Source: Actinomycetota bacterium
Lineage (GTDB): Bacteria; Actinomycetota; Actinomycetes; S36-B12
Length of the DNA: 5,676 bases
Reading direction: 5' to 3'
NCBI GenBank assembly: GCA_003506065.1
Contig: DNXA01000110.1
Span: 1-5,676, forward strand
Each line of letters starts with the position of its first letter. Within the stretch, counting starts at the first letter, position 1. The translations under genes were made by a program, and so were the position numbers. The notes under the pieces are model-generated. The model did not search any database. It was not told the DNA's origin and saw nothing but the letters and a program-made list of their open reading frames with translations. This document shows positions 1 to 5,676 of this stretch, in pieces.

Positions 1-317
1 GCAGCATCCGCTGCGCGCATGCCGGCCCGCACCTCACCGAAGTAGTCGACAAAGCCTGGAGTGTCCACGAGATTGATCAAGAAGTCGCCATAGTCGAATG
101 AGGCAAGGTTCAGCGACACTGATCGCTTCTGACGACGGGCTGCCGCCTCGTAATCCAGAGTCGAAGTGCCTGCATCCACCGAGCCGCGCGCAGCGGTTGC
201 CCCTGCTGATGCGATCAGATGCTCGGCCAGAGTTGTCTTGCCGGAGCCCGATGGGCCCACGAGCACGACATTGCGAATTGCCGCAACCCCCAGAGCTTGG
301 GCATGGCCGAACGTCAT
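1..317 (-). CDS. EF-G-like translational GTPase, N-terminal part (truncated at window edge)
   Basis: This is the first 105 codons of a minus-strand gene that leaves the window at position 1. Translation from the ATG at 317-315 begins MTFGHAQALG and then gives a G1/P-loop GPSGSGKT at residues 21-28. A switch region with KRSVSL follows at 64-69 and a G3 motif DTPGF at 85-89, then DYFGEV, the order and spacing of the EF-G G domain. In canonical EF-G the P-loop is usually GHVDAGKT and the G2 segment RGITI. Here the G1 is divergent and Ser68 sits at the G2 Thr position, which points to the EF-G-like (FusA2-type) paralogues of actinobacteria rather than the housekeeping factor. A GAAAGG ribosome-binding site (324-329) lies 6 bases upstream of the ATG and supports this start. 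The gene is transcribed away from pgsA. The GTPase family is clear; the exact cellular role is not known to me. Confidence 0.85.
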   Translation of the reverse strand, partial: MTFGHAQALGVAAIRNVVLVGPSGSGKTTLAEHLIASAGATAARGSVDAGTSTLDYEAAARRQKRSVSLNLASFDYGDFLINLVDTPGFVDYFGEVRAGMRAADA

Positions 318-349
318 TGAGCGCCTTTCGATTGAAGTCAATCCTGCCA

Positions 350-370
350 GACCGCACCAAAGCGGCGGTC
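350..370. repeat. Short inverted repeat in the divergent intergenic region
   Basis: GACCGC (350-355) and GCGGTC (365-370) are perfect 6-base inverted arms around a 9-base loop. An alternative pairing of CCGC with GCGG is nested inside. It lies between the divergent EF-G-like gene and pgsA, 33 bases from the former's start codon. It could be an operator or a weak hairpin in the EF-G-like leader. In G+C-rich DNA an arm of this length can occur by chance. Confidence 0.25.
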
Positions 371-410
371 ATGGCAAGGCGCAGTCACCGAGGATCCAAC
401 GGATTCCCGA

Positions 411-416
411 TAGCAT
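411..416 (+). promoter_or_regulatory. Possible -10 element for the pgsA-pimA unit
   Basis: TAGCAT fits the actinobacterial TANNNT -10 pattern. It would start transcription near 422-424, about 27 bases before the pgsA ATG. I see no good -35 hexamer at 16-19 bases upstream, so this is a weak prediction based on position and one hexamer. I found no matching TANNNT element on the minus strand for the EF-G-like gene. Confidence 0.25.
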
Positions 417-449
417 CGAGCATTCGCGCCGCTCAACACCTGGAGAACC

Positions 450-1052
450 ATGCTGAACAACCCCGGTGCGCGACAGGTGATCACCGCCGTTCTGCTGCCG
501 CCGGCAAAGTTCCTGTTGCGGATCAGAGTCTCGCCGGATGCCATCACCGTTCTTGGCACCTTGGGTGTGGTGCTCTCAGCGCTGATCTGCTTCCCCCATG
601 GTCATTTCATCCTCGGCTCACTGCTCATCACTGCATTCACGTTGACTGATCTGCTTGACGGCACGATGGCTCGCCTGGCCGGTACCAGCGGACCTTGGGG
701 CAACTTCCTGGATGCCACCTTGGATCGAGTCGCTGATGGCGCGATCTTCGCATCCTTCATCTGGTGGGGCCTGCTCAACGACCAGGTTGGGGTGGGTCTT
801 GCTGCCAGCCTTGCGCTGGTGACAGGGCAGGTGACCTCGTATGCGAAGGCTCGCGCGGAGGCAGTGGGCGCGACTGCCAACGTCGGCATCGCCGAGCGAG
901 CCGAACGACTCATCATCGTGCTGTTCGCGGCATTCCTTACCGGCTTCGGAGTGCCGTATGTCCTGCCGGCTGCGCTGTGGATCATCGGCGGGCTCGGAGT
1001 AATCACGATTGTGCAGAGAATCGTGCATGTGCGTGGGGAGCTGCGAACGTGA
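450..1052 (+). CDS. pgsA: Phosphatidylinositol phosphate synthase (CDP-alcohol phosphatidyltransferase)
   Basis: A 200-residue integral membrane enzyme. It is expected to transfer the phosphatidyl group of CDP-diacylglycerol to inositol 1-phosphate, giving phosphatidylinositol phosphate, the precursor of PI and PIMs. The full CDP-alcohol phosphotransferase signature is present: D67-x2-D70-G71-x2-A74-R75-x8-G84-x3-D88-x3-D92. These four Asp residues bind the metals and the substrate in this family. Roughly six hydrophobic segments are visible (about 31-48, 52-68, 96-110, 114-130, 154-168, 170-188). S130, K133 and R153 match, with a constant offset of two, the inositol-phosphate pocket residues I remember from the Renibacterium enzyme (S132, K135, R155). 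The ATG at 450 has a GGAG (442-445) just upstream, and its N-terminus (MLNNPGARQV) looks like actinobacterial homologues. The pairing with PimA and an acyltransferase argues for PIP synthase over PG-phosphate synthase, which shares the fold. Confidence 0.93.
   Translation: MLNNPGARQVITAVLLPPAKFLLRIRVSPDAITVLGTLGVVLSALICFPHGHFILGSLLITAFTLTDLLDGTMARLAGTSGPWGNFLDATLDRVADGAIFASFIWWGLLNDQVGVGLAASLALVTGQVTSYAKARAEAVGATANVGIAERAERLIIVLFAAFLTGFGVPYVLPAALWIIGGLGVITIVQRIVHVRGELRT
1035..1040 (+). promoter_or_regulatory. Ribosome-binding site for the PatA-type acyltransferase
   Basis: GGGGAG lies inside the end of pgsA. It is 11 bases from the ATG at 1052 and 8 bases from a GTG at 1049. The spacing slightly favours GTG, the codon type favours ATG, and the two options differ by one residue. 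Either start overlaps the pgsA stop. Confidence 0.5.
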
Positions 1053-1933
1053 TGAACCGTTCTGGGTTGCGTGATCGGGCGACTCTGGAGGCCTTTCGCC
1101 TGGCGTGGTTTGCAACTCGTCACCTGCCCGGACCCAGCGTGCGCACGGCATTCATGATGGCCGCAGATCAGACCTATCGCCGCAATGGCACGGGTGTGCA
1201 GCGCCTGCGCATGAACTTGGAGCGAGTGCGCCCGGATCTTTCGGCTGCAGCCTTGGAGAAGATCACCCGAGCCGGGATGCACAGTTACATGCGCTACTGG
1301 ATGGAGGCCTTCCAGCTGCCCTCGTGGACAACGGAGCAAATCCGCGGACGCTTCTATCTTGACAACACCAAGATGCTCGATGAAGCAGTGGCTGCAGGTT
1401 CGGGAGTGATCATGGTTCCCGGTCATCTGGCCAACTGGGATTCGGCAGGCGCCTGGGCCGCTGATCGCTATGGCGGGCTGGCAACTGTTGCCGAACGACT
1501 CAAGCCGGAAGGCTTGTTCAACCAGTTCCTGGAATACCGGCGGACTCTTGGCATGGATGTGCTGCCACTTGGTGAGCCGAATGTGGTGCGATCCCTGGCC
1601 CGCACCCTCCAACGCGGCGGAATGGTCGCGCTGCTCGGTGATCGCGATGTTGGAGGAAATGGGGTGGAGGTCGACTTCCTCGGCGGGCGAGCCACCCTGC
1701 CGGCTGGGCCGGCGCTGCTCAGCGTGCTCACCGGTGCTCCTGTGCTGCCGATCGGCCTCTGGTACGACGGCCCCAAACTGCGCGGACATGTCTATGAGCC
1801 CATCGTCGCCACTCCCGGAGAGGATCGATCCAGCCAGATCCCGCTGATAACGCAGAAACTCGCGGTCAGCCTGGGTCAGGCGATCCACGCGCATCCGCAG
1901 GACTGGCACATGATGCAGAAGGTGTGGCTGTGA
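1052..1933 (+). CDS. patA: Phosphatidylinositol mannoside acyltransferase (PatA type, LpxL/HtrB superfamily)
   Basis: A 293-residue acyltransferase of the lauroyl/myristoyl (LpxL-like) superfamily. In mycobacteria PatA moves an acyl chain from acyl-CoA to the 6-position of the mannose that PimA attaches to PI, at the cytoplasmic membrane face. The HX4D motif is H125-LANW-D130. It is followed by VAERLKPEGL at 146-155, DRD at 197-199, GVEVDFLGG at 204-212, and a conserved C-terminus HPQDWHMMQKVW at 281-292. These blocks match mycobacterial Rv2611c as I remember it. M. smegmatis PatA has a catalytic Glu (E200) in an ERD motif, where this protein has Asp197. The ATG at 1052 shares one base with the pgsA TGA; a GTG at 1049 would add one residue. 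Reading in this frame stays open upstream to 764, but that part lies antiparallel to nothing and duplicates pgsA sequence, so it is not used. The location between pgsA and pimA supports the PIM role over a general lipid acyltransferase. Confidence 0.9.
   Translation: MNRSGLRDRATLEAFRLAWFATRHLPGPSVRTAFMMAADQTYRRNGTGVQRLRMNLERVRPDLSAAALEKITRAGMHSYMRYWMEAFQLPSWTTEQIRGRFYLDNTKMLDEAVAAGSGVIMVPGHLANWDSAGAWAADRYGGLATVAERLKPEGLFNQFLEYRRTLGMDVLPLGEPNVVRSLARTLQRGGMVALLGDRDVGGNGVEVDFLGGRATLPAGPALLSVLTGAPVLPIGLWYDGPKLRGHVYEPIVATPGEDRSSQIPLITQKLAVSLGQAIHAHPQDWHMMQKVWL
1917..1922 (+). promoter_or_regulatory. Ribosome-binding site that decides the pimA start
   Basis: AGAAGG lies 7 bases before the GTG at 1930. 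A second in-frame GTG at 1924 is only one base downstream of this site, too close to be served by it. The site therefore favours 1930. Confidence 0.6.
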
Positions 1934-3120
1934 GCTCTGGACTGCGCATCGGGATGGTGTGCCCGTATGTCTGGGATGTCCCAGGTGGAGTGCGATCGCA
2001 TGTGGCTGATCTCAGCGCTGAACTGCGTCTGCGAGGGCACTTCGTCGACATTCTCGCGCCTCTCGATGATGAGAGTCCGGTGGCTCATGAAGTCACCAAT
2101 GGCGGCAAGCCCATTGCTGTTCGCTATAACGGATCGATTGCCCGCTTGAATTTCGGGCTGCGGGCCACACGTCAGGCGCGAAGGTGGATTCAAGAGGGAA
2201 ATTTCGACCTGATTCACGTGCATGAACCGGTGGCTCCAGGTTTGTCGCTGTTGTCCATCTGGGTTGCCGATGGCCCGATCGTTGCCACCTGGCACTCATC
2301 GAATCCGCACTCCAGAATTCTCGCCAGTGTGAATCGCCTGGCACAGACGGCCATGGAGAAAATCAGCGGTCGCATCGCGGTGAGCGAGGATGCCCGACGC
2401 ACTCTTGTCGCTCACGTGGGCGGCGACGCGGTGCTGATCCCCAATGGAGTTCGCCTGCAAAGCTTCCACGCCCCAGGCGCGCACCCCGCGTTCAACACCC
2501 CCGGCCATTCCCTGCTGTTCCTTGGTCGATTGGACGAATCACGCAAGGGCTTGGCTGTCCTGCTTGATGCAATGCCAGCGATCATTGCCGGTGATCCACT
2601 CGCGCATCTGTATGTCGCTGGCCCGGGGGAAGTCGACGAAATCCGTGACGAACTCGCGCCTGAGATTCGCGATCACATCACCTTCCTCGGCCTTGTCAGC
2701 GAGGCGGAGAAGGCACAGGCCCTGCACACCGCTGATGTGTACATCGCACCGAACACGGGCGCAGAATCCTTTGGCATTGTGCTGATCGAGGCGATGGCTG
2801 CCGGCACGGCTGTTCTTGCGGCCGACCTGCCCGCCTTCGCACGGGTGCTCCATGACGGCAAGGCAGGGCAGTTATTCGCCAACGAGAACAGCGCTGCTTT
2901 GGCGGATGCCGCACTCGCGTTGCTCGCAGACCCGGCGGAACGTGCGCGGCTCGTGGCAGCCGGCTCGGATCGAGTGCGCAGATTCGACTGGGATGTGGTG
3001 GTTGACGATGTGCTCGCTGTGTACGAAAGCGTGACGGCTTCCGGAGAGCAGGTGACCGCGGATCTGCGCGGACAGATCATCGGTCGATTCGGCAACAGTC
3101 TGGGCCAGGGAGGTCGCTGA
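1930..3120 (+). CDS. pimA: Phosphatidylinositol alpha-mannosyltransferase PimA (GT4, GT-B fold)
   Basis: A 396-residue glycosyltransferase that transfers mannose from GDP-mannose to the 2-position of the inositol of PI, giving PIM1. It is the committed step of PIM synthesis and acts on the inner membrane face. The N-terminal Rossmann domain starts GLRIGMVCPY with the glycine loop DVPGG (16-20). HVHEP lies at 96-100 and ATWHSS at 119-124. The C-terminal domain carries FLGRLDESRKG (197-207) and the GT4 E-x7-E block GAESFGIVLIEA (277-288). H122, R200, K206 and E279 line up with H118, R196, K202 and E274 of M. smegmatis PimA, recalled from memory, with one inserted residue before the last. The chosen GTG at 1930 overlaps the patA stop as GTGA; an in-frame GTG at 1924 would add two residues but lacks proper spacing. 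The C-terminal ~25 residues (GEQVTADLRGQI onward) are a poorly conserved tail. The neighbourhood firmly supports PimA over other GT4 mannosyltransferases. Confidence 0.95.
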   Translation: MSSGLRIGMVCPYVWDVPGGVRSHVADLSAELRLRGHFVDILAPLDDESPVAHEVTNGGKPIAVRYNGSIARLNFGLRATRQARRWIQEGNFDLIHVHEPVAPGLSLLSIWVADGPIVATWHSSNPHSRILASVNRLAQTAMEKISGRIAVSEDARRTLVAHVGGDAVLIPNGVRLQSFHAPGAHPAFNTPGHSLLFLGRLDESRKGLAVLLDAMPAIIAGDPLAHLYVAGPGEVDEIRDELAPEIRDHITFLGLVSEAEKAQALHTADVYIAPNTGAESFGIVLIEAMAAGTAVLAADLPAFARVLHDGKAGQLFANENSAALADAALALLADPAERARLVAAGSDRVRRFDWDVVVDDVLAVYESVTASGEQVTADLRGQIIGRFGNSLGQGGR

Positions 3121-3121
3121 C

Positions 3122-3676
3122 ATGAACTGGTGGCTGATCGCTCTGGTGATCGTTGTGGTGCTGGTGTTTGCCTGGTACCTGAGCACAACGGCTGGACGCC
3201 TGGATCGACTCCATCGTCGCATCGAGACCTCCACCTTTGCCCTGGACGCGCAACTGCTCCGTCGCTCATCGGTTGCGATCGAGCTCTCGGTTGCCGAAGT
3301 CCTGGACCCGGCTTCAAGTGAGCTCATTGCCGAGACAGCTCACGATGCTCGACAGTCCATTGATGCAGATGTGATGCAGAGGATTGCCGCTGAGTCAGCG
3401 TTGTCAGAGGTATTGATGCAGGCCTTGGATGATGTCGACGAGGTGAACCTGCTTCGTGAGGATCCCTTGGCAGCCGATCTGCTCGATGAGCTGTCGGCAT
3501 CGATTCGTCGGGTCGAGCTGTGTCGTCGCTTCCTCAATGACGCGGTGCTGGCGTGTGGCCAGATTCACGAGCATCGCCTGGTTCGGTGGTTTCGACTGGC
3601 CGGACACACCCCGGTTCCCACGACTTGGGAGATGGATGATCGGCCGCCTCAGGGGCTCGGCATCATCGGCTCCTGA
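3122..3676 (+). CDS. Small single-pass membrane protein with LemA-like features
   Basis: A 184-residue protein with an N-terminal hydrophobic helix (about 3-20, [18 protein letters not shown]) and a long soluble part rich in helix formers. Positive residues right after the helix (R26, R29, R32, R33) predict an outside N-terminus and a cytoplasmic body. [11 protein letters not shown] (27-37) and LDAQLLRRS (41-49) resemble the start of the LemA domain, where RV...LD.QL.RR follows the membrane anchor. RRFLNDAV (135-142), then [18 protein letters not shown] (153-170), resembles the LemA C-terminal block. The middle (60-130) is acidic. A protein with the same N-terminal pattern sits after pimA in other actinobacteria. 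Mycobacterial Rv2609c is annotated as a Nudix protein, but I see no Nudix box here. An AGGGAGG site (3107-3113) lies 8 bases before the ATG, one base past the pimA stop, so co-expression is likely. The gene is sound; its function is unknown and the LemA relation is my inference. Confidence 0.88.
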   Translation: MNWWLIALVIVVVLVFAWYLSTTAGRLDRLHRRIETSTFALDAQLLRRSSVAIELSVAEVLDPASSELIAETAHDARQSIDADVMQRIAAESALSEVLMQALDDVDEVNLLREDPLAADLLDELSASIRRVELCRRFLNDAVLACGQIHEHRLVRWFRLAGHTPVPTTWEMDDRPPQGLGIIGS

Positions 3677-3680
3677 CGAC

Positions 3681-3695
3681 GGCACCTGCAGTGCC
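3681..3695. repeat. Short inverted repeat after the membrane-protein gene
   Basis: GGCAC (3681-3685) and GTGCC (3691-3695) are perfect 5-base arms around CTGCA. It starts 5 bases after the stop of the upstream gene and ends 14 bases before the -10-like TACGAT. The stem is short and has no T-run, so I do not call it a terminator. It could be an operator half or chance. Confidence 0.25.
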
Positions 3696-3709
3696 AGAGG
3701 CATCGGCCC

Positions 3710-3715
3710 TACGAT
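3710..3715 (+). promoter_or_regulatory. Possible -10 element for the pdxS-pdxT unit
   Basis: TACGAT fits the actinobacterial TANNNT consensus and would start transcription near 3721-3723, giving a leader of about 44 bases. No convincing -35 hexamer is visible 16-19 bases upstream (the best region is around TGCAGT, 3687-3692). The 89-bp gap makes a promoter here reasonable, since the other plus-strand junctions leave no room for one. Confidence 0.35.
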
Positions 3716-3729
3716 GGTGGTCCGTCAAT

Positions 3730-3743
3730 ACTGGCTTGCCAGT
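3730..3743. repeat. Palindrome ACTGGC-TT-GCCAGT upstream of pdxS
   Basis: Perfect 6-base inverted arms with a 2-base centre. The palindrome lies 14 bases downstream of the -10-like TACGAT and 8 bases before the pdxS ribosome-binding site. It would fall inside the leader at about +8 to +22 if that -10 is used. A centre of two bases is too tight for an RNA hairpin loop without opening a pair, so a dimeric repressor site is the more natural reading. No regulator gene is present in the window. Confidence 0.4.
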
Positions 3744-3751
3744 TGCTGTGA

Positions 3752-3756
3752 AGAGG
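3752..3756 (+). promoter_or_regulatory. Ribosome-binding site that decides the pdxS start
   Basis: AGAGG lies 9 bases before the GTG at 3766. It directly abuts the ATG at 3757 and is 3 bases from the GTG at 3760, so it cannot serve either. It therefore selects 3766, which also gives the N-terminal length usual for PdxS. Confidence 0.6.
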
Positions 3757-3765
3757 ATGGTGCAC

Positions 3766-4680
3766 GTGTCTGCTGAGCCTTTGGTCGGTACCGATCGCGT
3801 CAAGCGCGGCATGGCCGAGATGCTCAAGGGCGGGGTCATCATGGATGTGGTCACCCCTGAGCAGGCAAAGATCGCCGAGGATGCGGGCGCTGTTGCAGTC
3901 ATGGCTCTCGAGCGAGTACCCGCTGATATTCGCGCGCAGGGCGGGGTGTCCCGCATGTCGGATCCCGACATGATCCAGGGCATCATCGAAATCGTCTCCA
4001 TTCCCGTGATGGCCAAAGCGCGCATTGGCCACTTCGTCGAGGCTCAGGTCATCCAGTCCCTAGGCGTGGACTACATCGATGAATCCGAAGTGCTCACGCC
4101 GGCCGACTACACCAATCACATCGACAAGTCGAAGTTCACAGTGCCGTTTGTGTGTGGTGCCACCAATCTTGGTGAGGCTCTTCGTCGCATCAATGAGGGC
4201 GCAGCGATGATCCGATCCAAAGGCGAGGCTGGCACCGGAGATGTCTCCAACGCTGTGACGCACATGCGCACCATTCGTGCCGAGATCAATCGATTGAGCT
4301 CAATGGCCCCTGACGAGCTCTACGTTGCAGCCAAGGAACTGCAGGCGCCGTACGACCTCGTGGTGGAGGTTGCCAAGCGTGGATCCCTGCCCGTTGTGCT
4401 CTTCACGGCCGGCGGCATCGCCACGCCAGCAGATGCAGCGATGATGATGCAATTGGGTGCCGATGGGGTGTTCGTCGGCTCGGGAATCTTCAAGAGTGGC
4501 AGTGGCGCAGCGAGCCCCGAAGATGCCTTGAAGCGGGCGACGGCAATTGTCCGGGCCACTCGGCACTTCAATGAGCCCGATGTCATCGCCGAGGTCTCGC
4601 GCGGGCTTGGCGAAGCCATGGTCGGCATCAATGTTGCCGACATTCCCGTGCATCACCGCCTGGAGGATCGAGGCTGGTGA
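3766..4680 (+). CDS. pdxS: Pyridoxal 5'-phosphate synthase lyase subunit PdxS
   Basis: A 304-residue TIM-barrel enzyme. It builds pyridoxal 5'-phosphate from ribose 5-phosphate, glyceraldehyde 3-phosphate and the ammonia supplied by PdxT, in a cytoplasmic 12+12 complex. Family landmarks are in order: [19 protein letters not shown] (11-29), [18 protein letters not shown] (47-64), [11 protein letters not shown] (80-90), [15 protein letters not shown] (101-115), SKGEAGTGD (151-159), [13 protein letters not shown] (213-225), [12 protein letters not shown] (234-245) and a terminal RGW. D27, K84 and K152 correspond to B. subtilis D24, K81 and K149; the two lysines carry the covalent intermediates. 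GTG 3766 is chosen by its ribosome-binding site and by homologue length; the frame stays open back to a GTG at 3691, which would add 25 unconserved residues. The stretch after the phosphate loop (about 245-255) is some 7 residues longer than in B. subtilis. PdxT follows with a 4-base overlap. Confidence 0.97.
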   Translation: MSAEPLVGTDRVKRGMAEMLKGGVIMDVVTPEQAKIAEDAGAVAVMALERVPADIRAQGGVSRMSDPDMIQGIIEIVSIPVMAKARIGHFVEAQVIQSLGVDYIDESEVLTPADYTNHIDKSKFTVPFVCGATNLGEALRRINEGAAMIRSKGEAGTGDVSNAVTHMRTIRAEINRLSSMAPDELYVAAKELQAPYDLVVEVAKRGSLPVVLFTAGGIATPADAAMMMQLGADGVFVGSGIFKSGSGAASPEDALKRATAIVRATRHFNEPDVIAEVSRGLGEAMVGINVADIPVHHRLEDRGW

Positions 4681-5285
4681 GCGCTGCCCCGCACATTGGG
4701 GTGCTCGCTCTGCAAGGGGATATTCGCGAACATCTCGCATCGTTGGAAGCAGCGGGCGCTACGGCACGGCCTGTCACCAGTCTGGCTGATCTGGCTGCTG
4801 TCCAAGGTCTGGTCATTCCCGGTGGTGAATCGACCACCATGTCAAAGCTCGCTCTTCACGATGGGCTGATGGCACCCCTGCAGCAGGCTCGAATCGCTGG
4901 GATGCCGATGTTCGGATCCTGCGCCGGAATGATCATGCTCGCCGATCGCGTCACCGATGCTCGAGAAGACCAGCAGTTCATCAGCGGAATTGACATGACG
5001 GTTTGTCGCAATGCCTTCGGACGCCAGGTGGATTCCTTCGAGGTGGATCTTGAAGTCCGAGGTCTCAGTGGTGGCCCGCTTCGAGGCGTCTTCATTCGAG
5101 CACCGTGGGTGGAGCGCGCAGGCGAGCAAGTCGAGATCCTTGCAACCCTGCAGACCGGTGAGCAGGCAGGTACGATTGTCGCCGTCAAGCAGGGACCGTT
5201 GCTCGCCACCTCCTTTCATCCGGAGTTGACTGGCGATCACCGCATCCATGCCACCTTCGTTGAGTTAGTGAGGCACTACGCATGA
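4677..5285 (+). CDS. pdxT: Pyridoxal 5'-phosphate synthase glutaminase subunit PdxT
   Basis: A 202-residue class I glutamine amidotransferase. It hydrolyses glutamine and channels ammonia into PdxS, and is active only when docked on it. The N-terminus [13 protein letters not shown] (7-19) is diagnostic for PdxT. GGEST at 49-53 contributes to the oxyanion hole and substrate site. The nucleophile is C82 in GSCAGMI (80-86), where most homologues have [17 protein letters not shown] lies at 111-122, and the H181/E183 pair in HPEL completes the triad. Length is normal for the family. The GTG start at 4677 shares four bases with the pdxS stop (GTGA), with GGAGG (4662-4666) 10 bases upstream, so coupled translation in matched amounts is expected. 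The gene ends with ATGA, the start of the next gene. Confidence 0.97.
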   Translation: MSAAPHIGVLALQGDIREHLASLEAAGATARPVTSLADLAAVQGLVIPGGESTTMSKLALHDGLMAPLQQARIAGMPMFGSCAGMIMLADRVTDAREDQQFISGIDMTVCRNAFGRQVDSFEVDLEVRGLSGGPLRGVFIRAPWVERAGEQVEILATLQTGEQAGTIVAVKQGPLLATSFHPELTGDHRIHATFVELVRHYA

Positions 5286-5676
5286 GCGGTCACTCCAAAT
5301 GGGCGACCACCAAGCACAAGAAGGCCGTGATCGATGGTCGTCGCGCGAAGCTGTTTGCTCGCCTGATCAAGAACATTGAAGTGGCTGCGCGCCAAGGCGG
5401 TGCTTATGTCAGCGGCAACCCCACCCTCTATGACGCCATCCAGAAGGCTCGCAAGAGCTCGGTGCCCTTGGAGAACATCGAACGAGCCGTCAAACGCGGC
5501 AGCGGCGCCGAAGCAGGTGGGTCGGACTGGGTCACGATCATGTACGAGGGCTATGGCCCCAGTGGCGTGGCAGTGCTGATCGAGTGCCTGACGGACAATC
5601 GCAATCGCGCTGCCTCAGAGGTGCGCGTCGCCATGACCCGCAACGGCGGATCGATGGCCGATCCCGGTTCGGTCGC
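5282..5676 (+). CDS. yebC: YebC/PmpR-family protein, N-terminal part (truncated at window edge)
   Basis: The first 131 codons of a YebC-family (formerly DUF28) gene that runs off the right edge; full-length members are about 250 residues. [20 protein letters not shown] opens the protein, followed by [17 protein letters not shown] (21-37), [11 protein letters not shown] (46-56), [10 protein letters not shown] (64-73), [14 protein letters not shown] (88-101) and [13 protein letters not shown] (103-115). These blocks are nearly invariant in actinobacterial homologues. The family is cytoplasmic. It was first described as transcriptional regulators (PmpR) and more recently linked to translation of proline-rich stretches, as for mitochondrial TACO1; which role applies here cannot be read from the sequence. 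The ATG overlaps the pdxT stop by four bases (ATGA), with GAGG (5270-5273) 8 bases upstream. In other actinobacteria the ruvC-ruvA-ruvB genes often follow, but that lies outside this window. Confidence 0.95.
   Translation, partial: MSGHSKWATTKHKKAVIDGRRAKLFARLIKNIEVAARQGGAYVSGNPTLYDAIQKARKSSVPLENIERAVKRGSGAEAGGSDWVTIMYEGYGPSGVAVLIECLTDNRNRAASEVRVAMTRNGGSMADPGSV

Noticed and set aside
34..372. A 112-residue minus-strand open frame over the left end
   Set aside because: A different minus-strand frame starting at 317 encodes the GTPase motifs GPSGSGKT and DTPGF with a good ribosome-binding site. This one is its shadow.
98..649. A 183-residue plus-strand open frame
   Set aside because: It covers the antisense of the EF-G-like gene, the intergenic region and part of pgsA in the wrong frame. 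No domain is recognisable.
764..1051. A 96-residue upstream extension of the PatA frame
   Set aside because: It runs through the coding sequence of pgsA in another frame. Homology begins after 1052, where a stop/start overlap and a ribosome-binding site are found.
602..1909. A 435-residue open frame on the minus strand, longer than the genes opposite it
   Set aside because: It lies antisense to pgsA and patA, both of which carry full family motifs. The translation is rich in His, Arg, Ser and Pro with no recognisable domain, typical of a shadow frame in G+C-rich DNA.
2673..3317. A 214-residue open frame on the minus strand
   Set aside because: It is antisense to the end of pimA and the start of the membrane protein gene. 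Its composition is low in complexity (Ser, Arg, Ala) and it has no motif.
3681..3695. Intrinsic terminator after the PIM unit
   Set aside because: The stem has only 5 pairs and no T-run follows, so termination is not supported. It is listed only as an inverted repeat.
3691..3765. A 25-residue upstream extension of PdxS from a GTG at 3691, or starts at ATG 3757 or GTG 3760
   Set aside because: The extension is unlike PdxS N-termini and would cover the likely promoter. The sites at 3757 and 3760 are too close to the AGAGG ribosome-binding site.
3677..3765. A riboswitch in the pdxS leader
   Set aside because: The leader from the likely start is only about 44 bases, with one tight palindrome. 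No known riboswitch architecture fits in that space.

Overview
The window is about 5.7 kb of compact bacterial chromosome at roughly 60% G+C by eye. It almost certainly comes from an actinobacterium (Actinomycetota). The strongest reason is the gene order: PI-phosphate synthase, PIM acyltransferase, PimA mannosyltransferase, small membrane protein, then pdxS, pdxT and a YebC-family gene. This matches the mycobacterial pgsA1/Rv2611c/pimA/Rv2609c and pdxS/pdxT/Rv2603c neighbourhood as I remember it. Frequent GTG starts and stop/start overlaps also fit. G+C is lower than in Streptomyces, and I cannot name a genus. Nothing indicates a mobile element, phage or horizontal transfer.

Layout. Positions 1-317 (minus strand) hold the N-terminus of a divergent EF-G-like GTPase that runs off the left edge. 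Positions 318-449 are a 132-bp divergent intergenic region. Positions 450-3676 (plus strand) form one tightly packed four-gene unit for phosphatidylinositol and its mannosides. PgsA makes phosphatidylinositol phosphate, PimA puts the first mannose on phosphatidylinositol, and the PatA-type enzyme acylates that mannose. A small single-pass membrane protein with LemA-like features closes the unit. Positions 3677-3765 are an 89-bp gap with two short inverted repeats around a -10-like hexamer. Positions 3766-5676 (plus strand) hold a second coupled unit. PdxS and PdxT together form the R5P-dependent pyridoxal 5'-phosphate synthase, and the start of a YebC-family gene continues past the right edge.

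Within each unit the genes overlap by 1-4 bases or are one base apart, so translational coupling is likely. Only the two gaps above look like places for promoters, and no gene-free stretch exceeds 300 bases. I see no tRNA, rRNA, CRISPR array, IS element or convincing intrinsic terminator.

I did not find an undescribed system: this is conserved housekeeping DNA. The points most worth checking are the LemA-like character of the membrane protein, an Asp where mycobacterial PatA has its catalytic Glu, and the inverted repeats upstream of pdxS.
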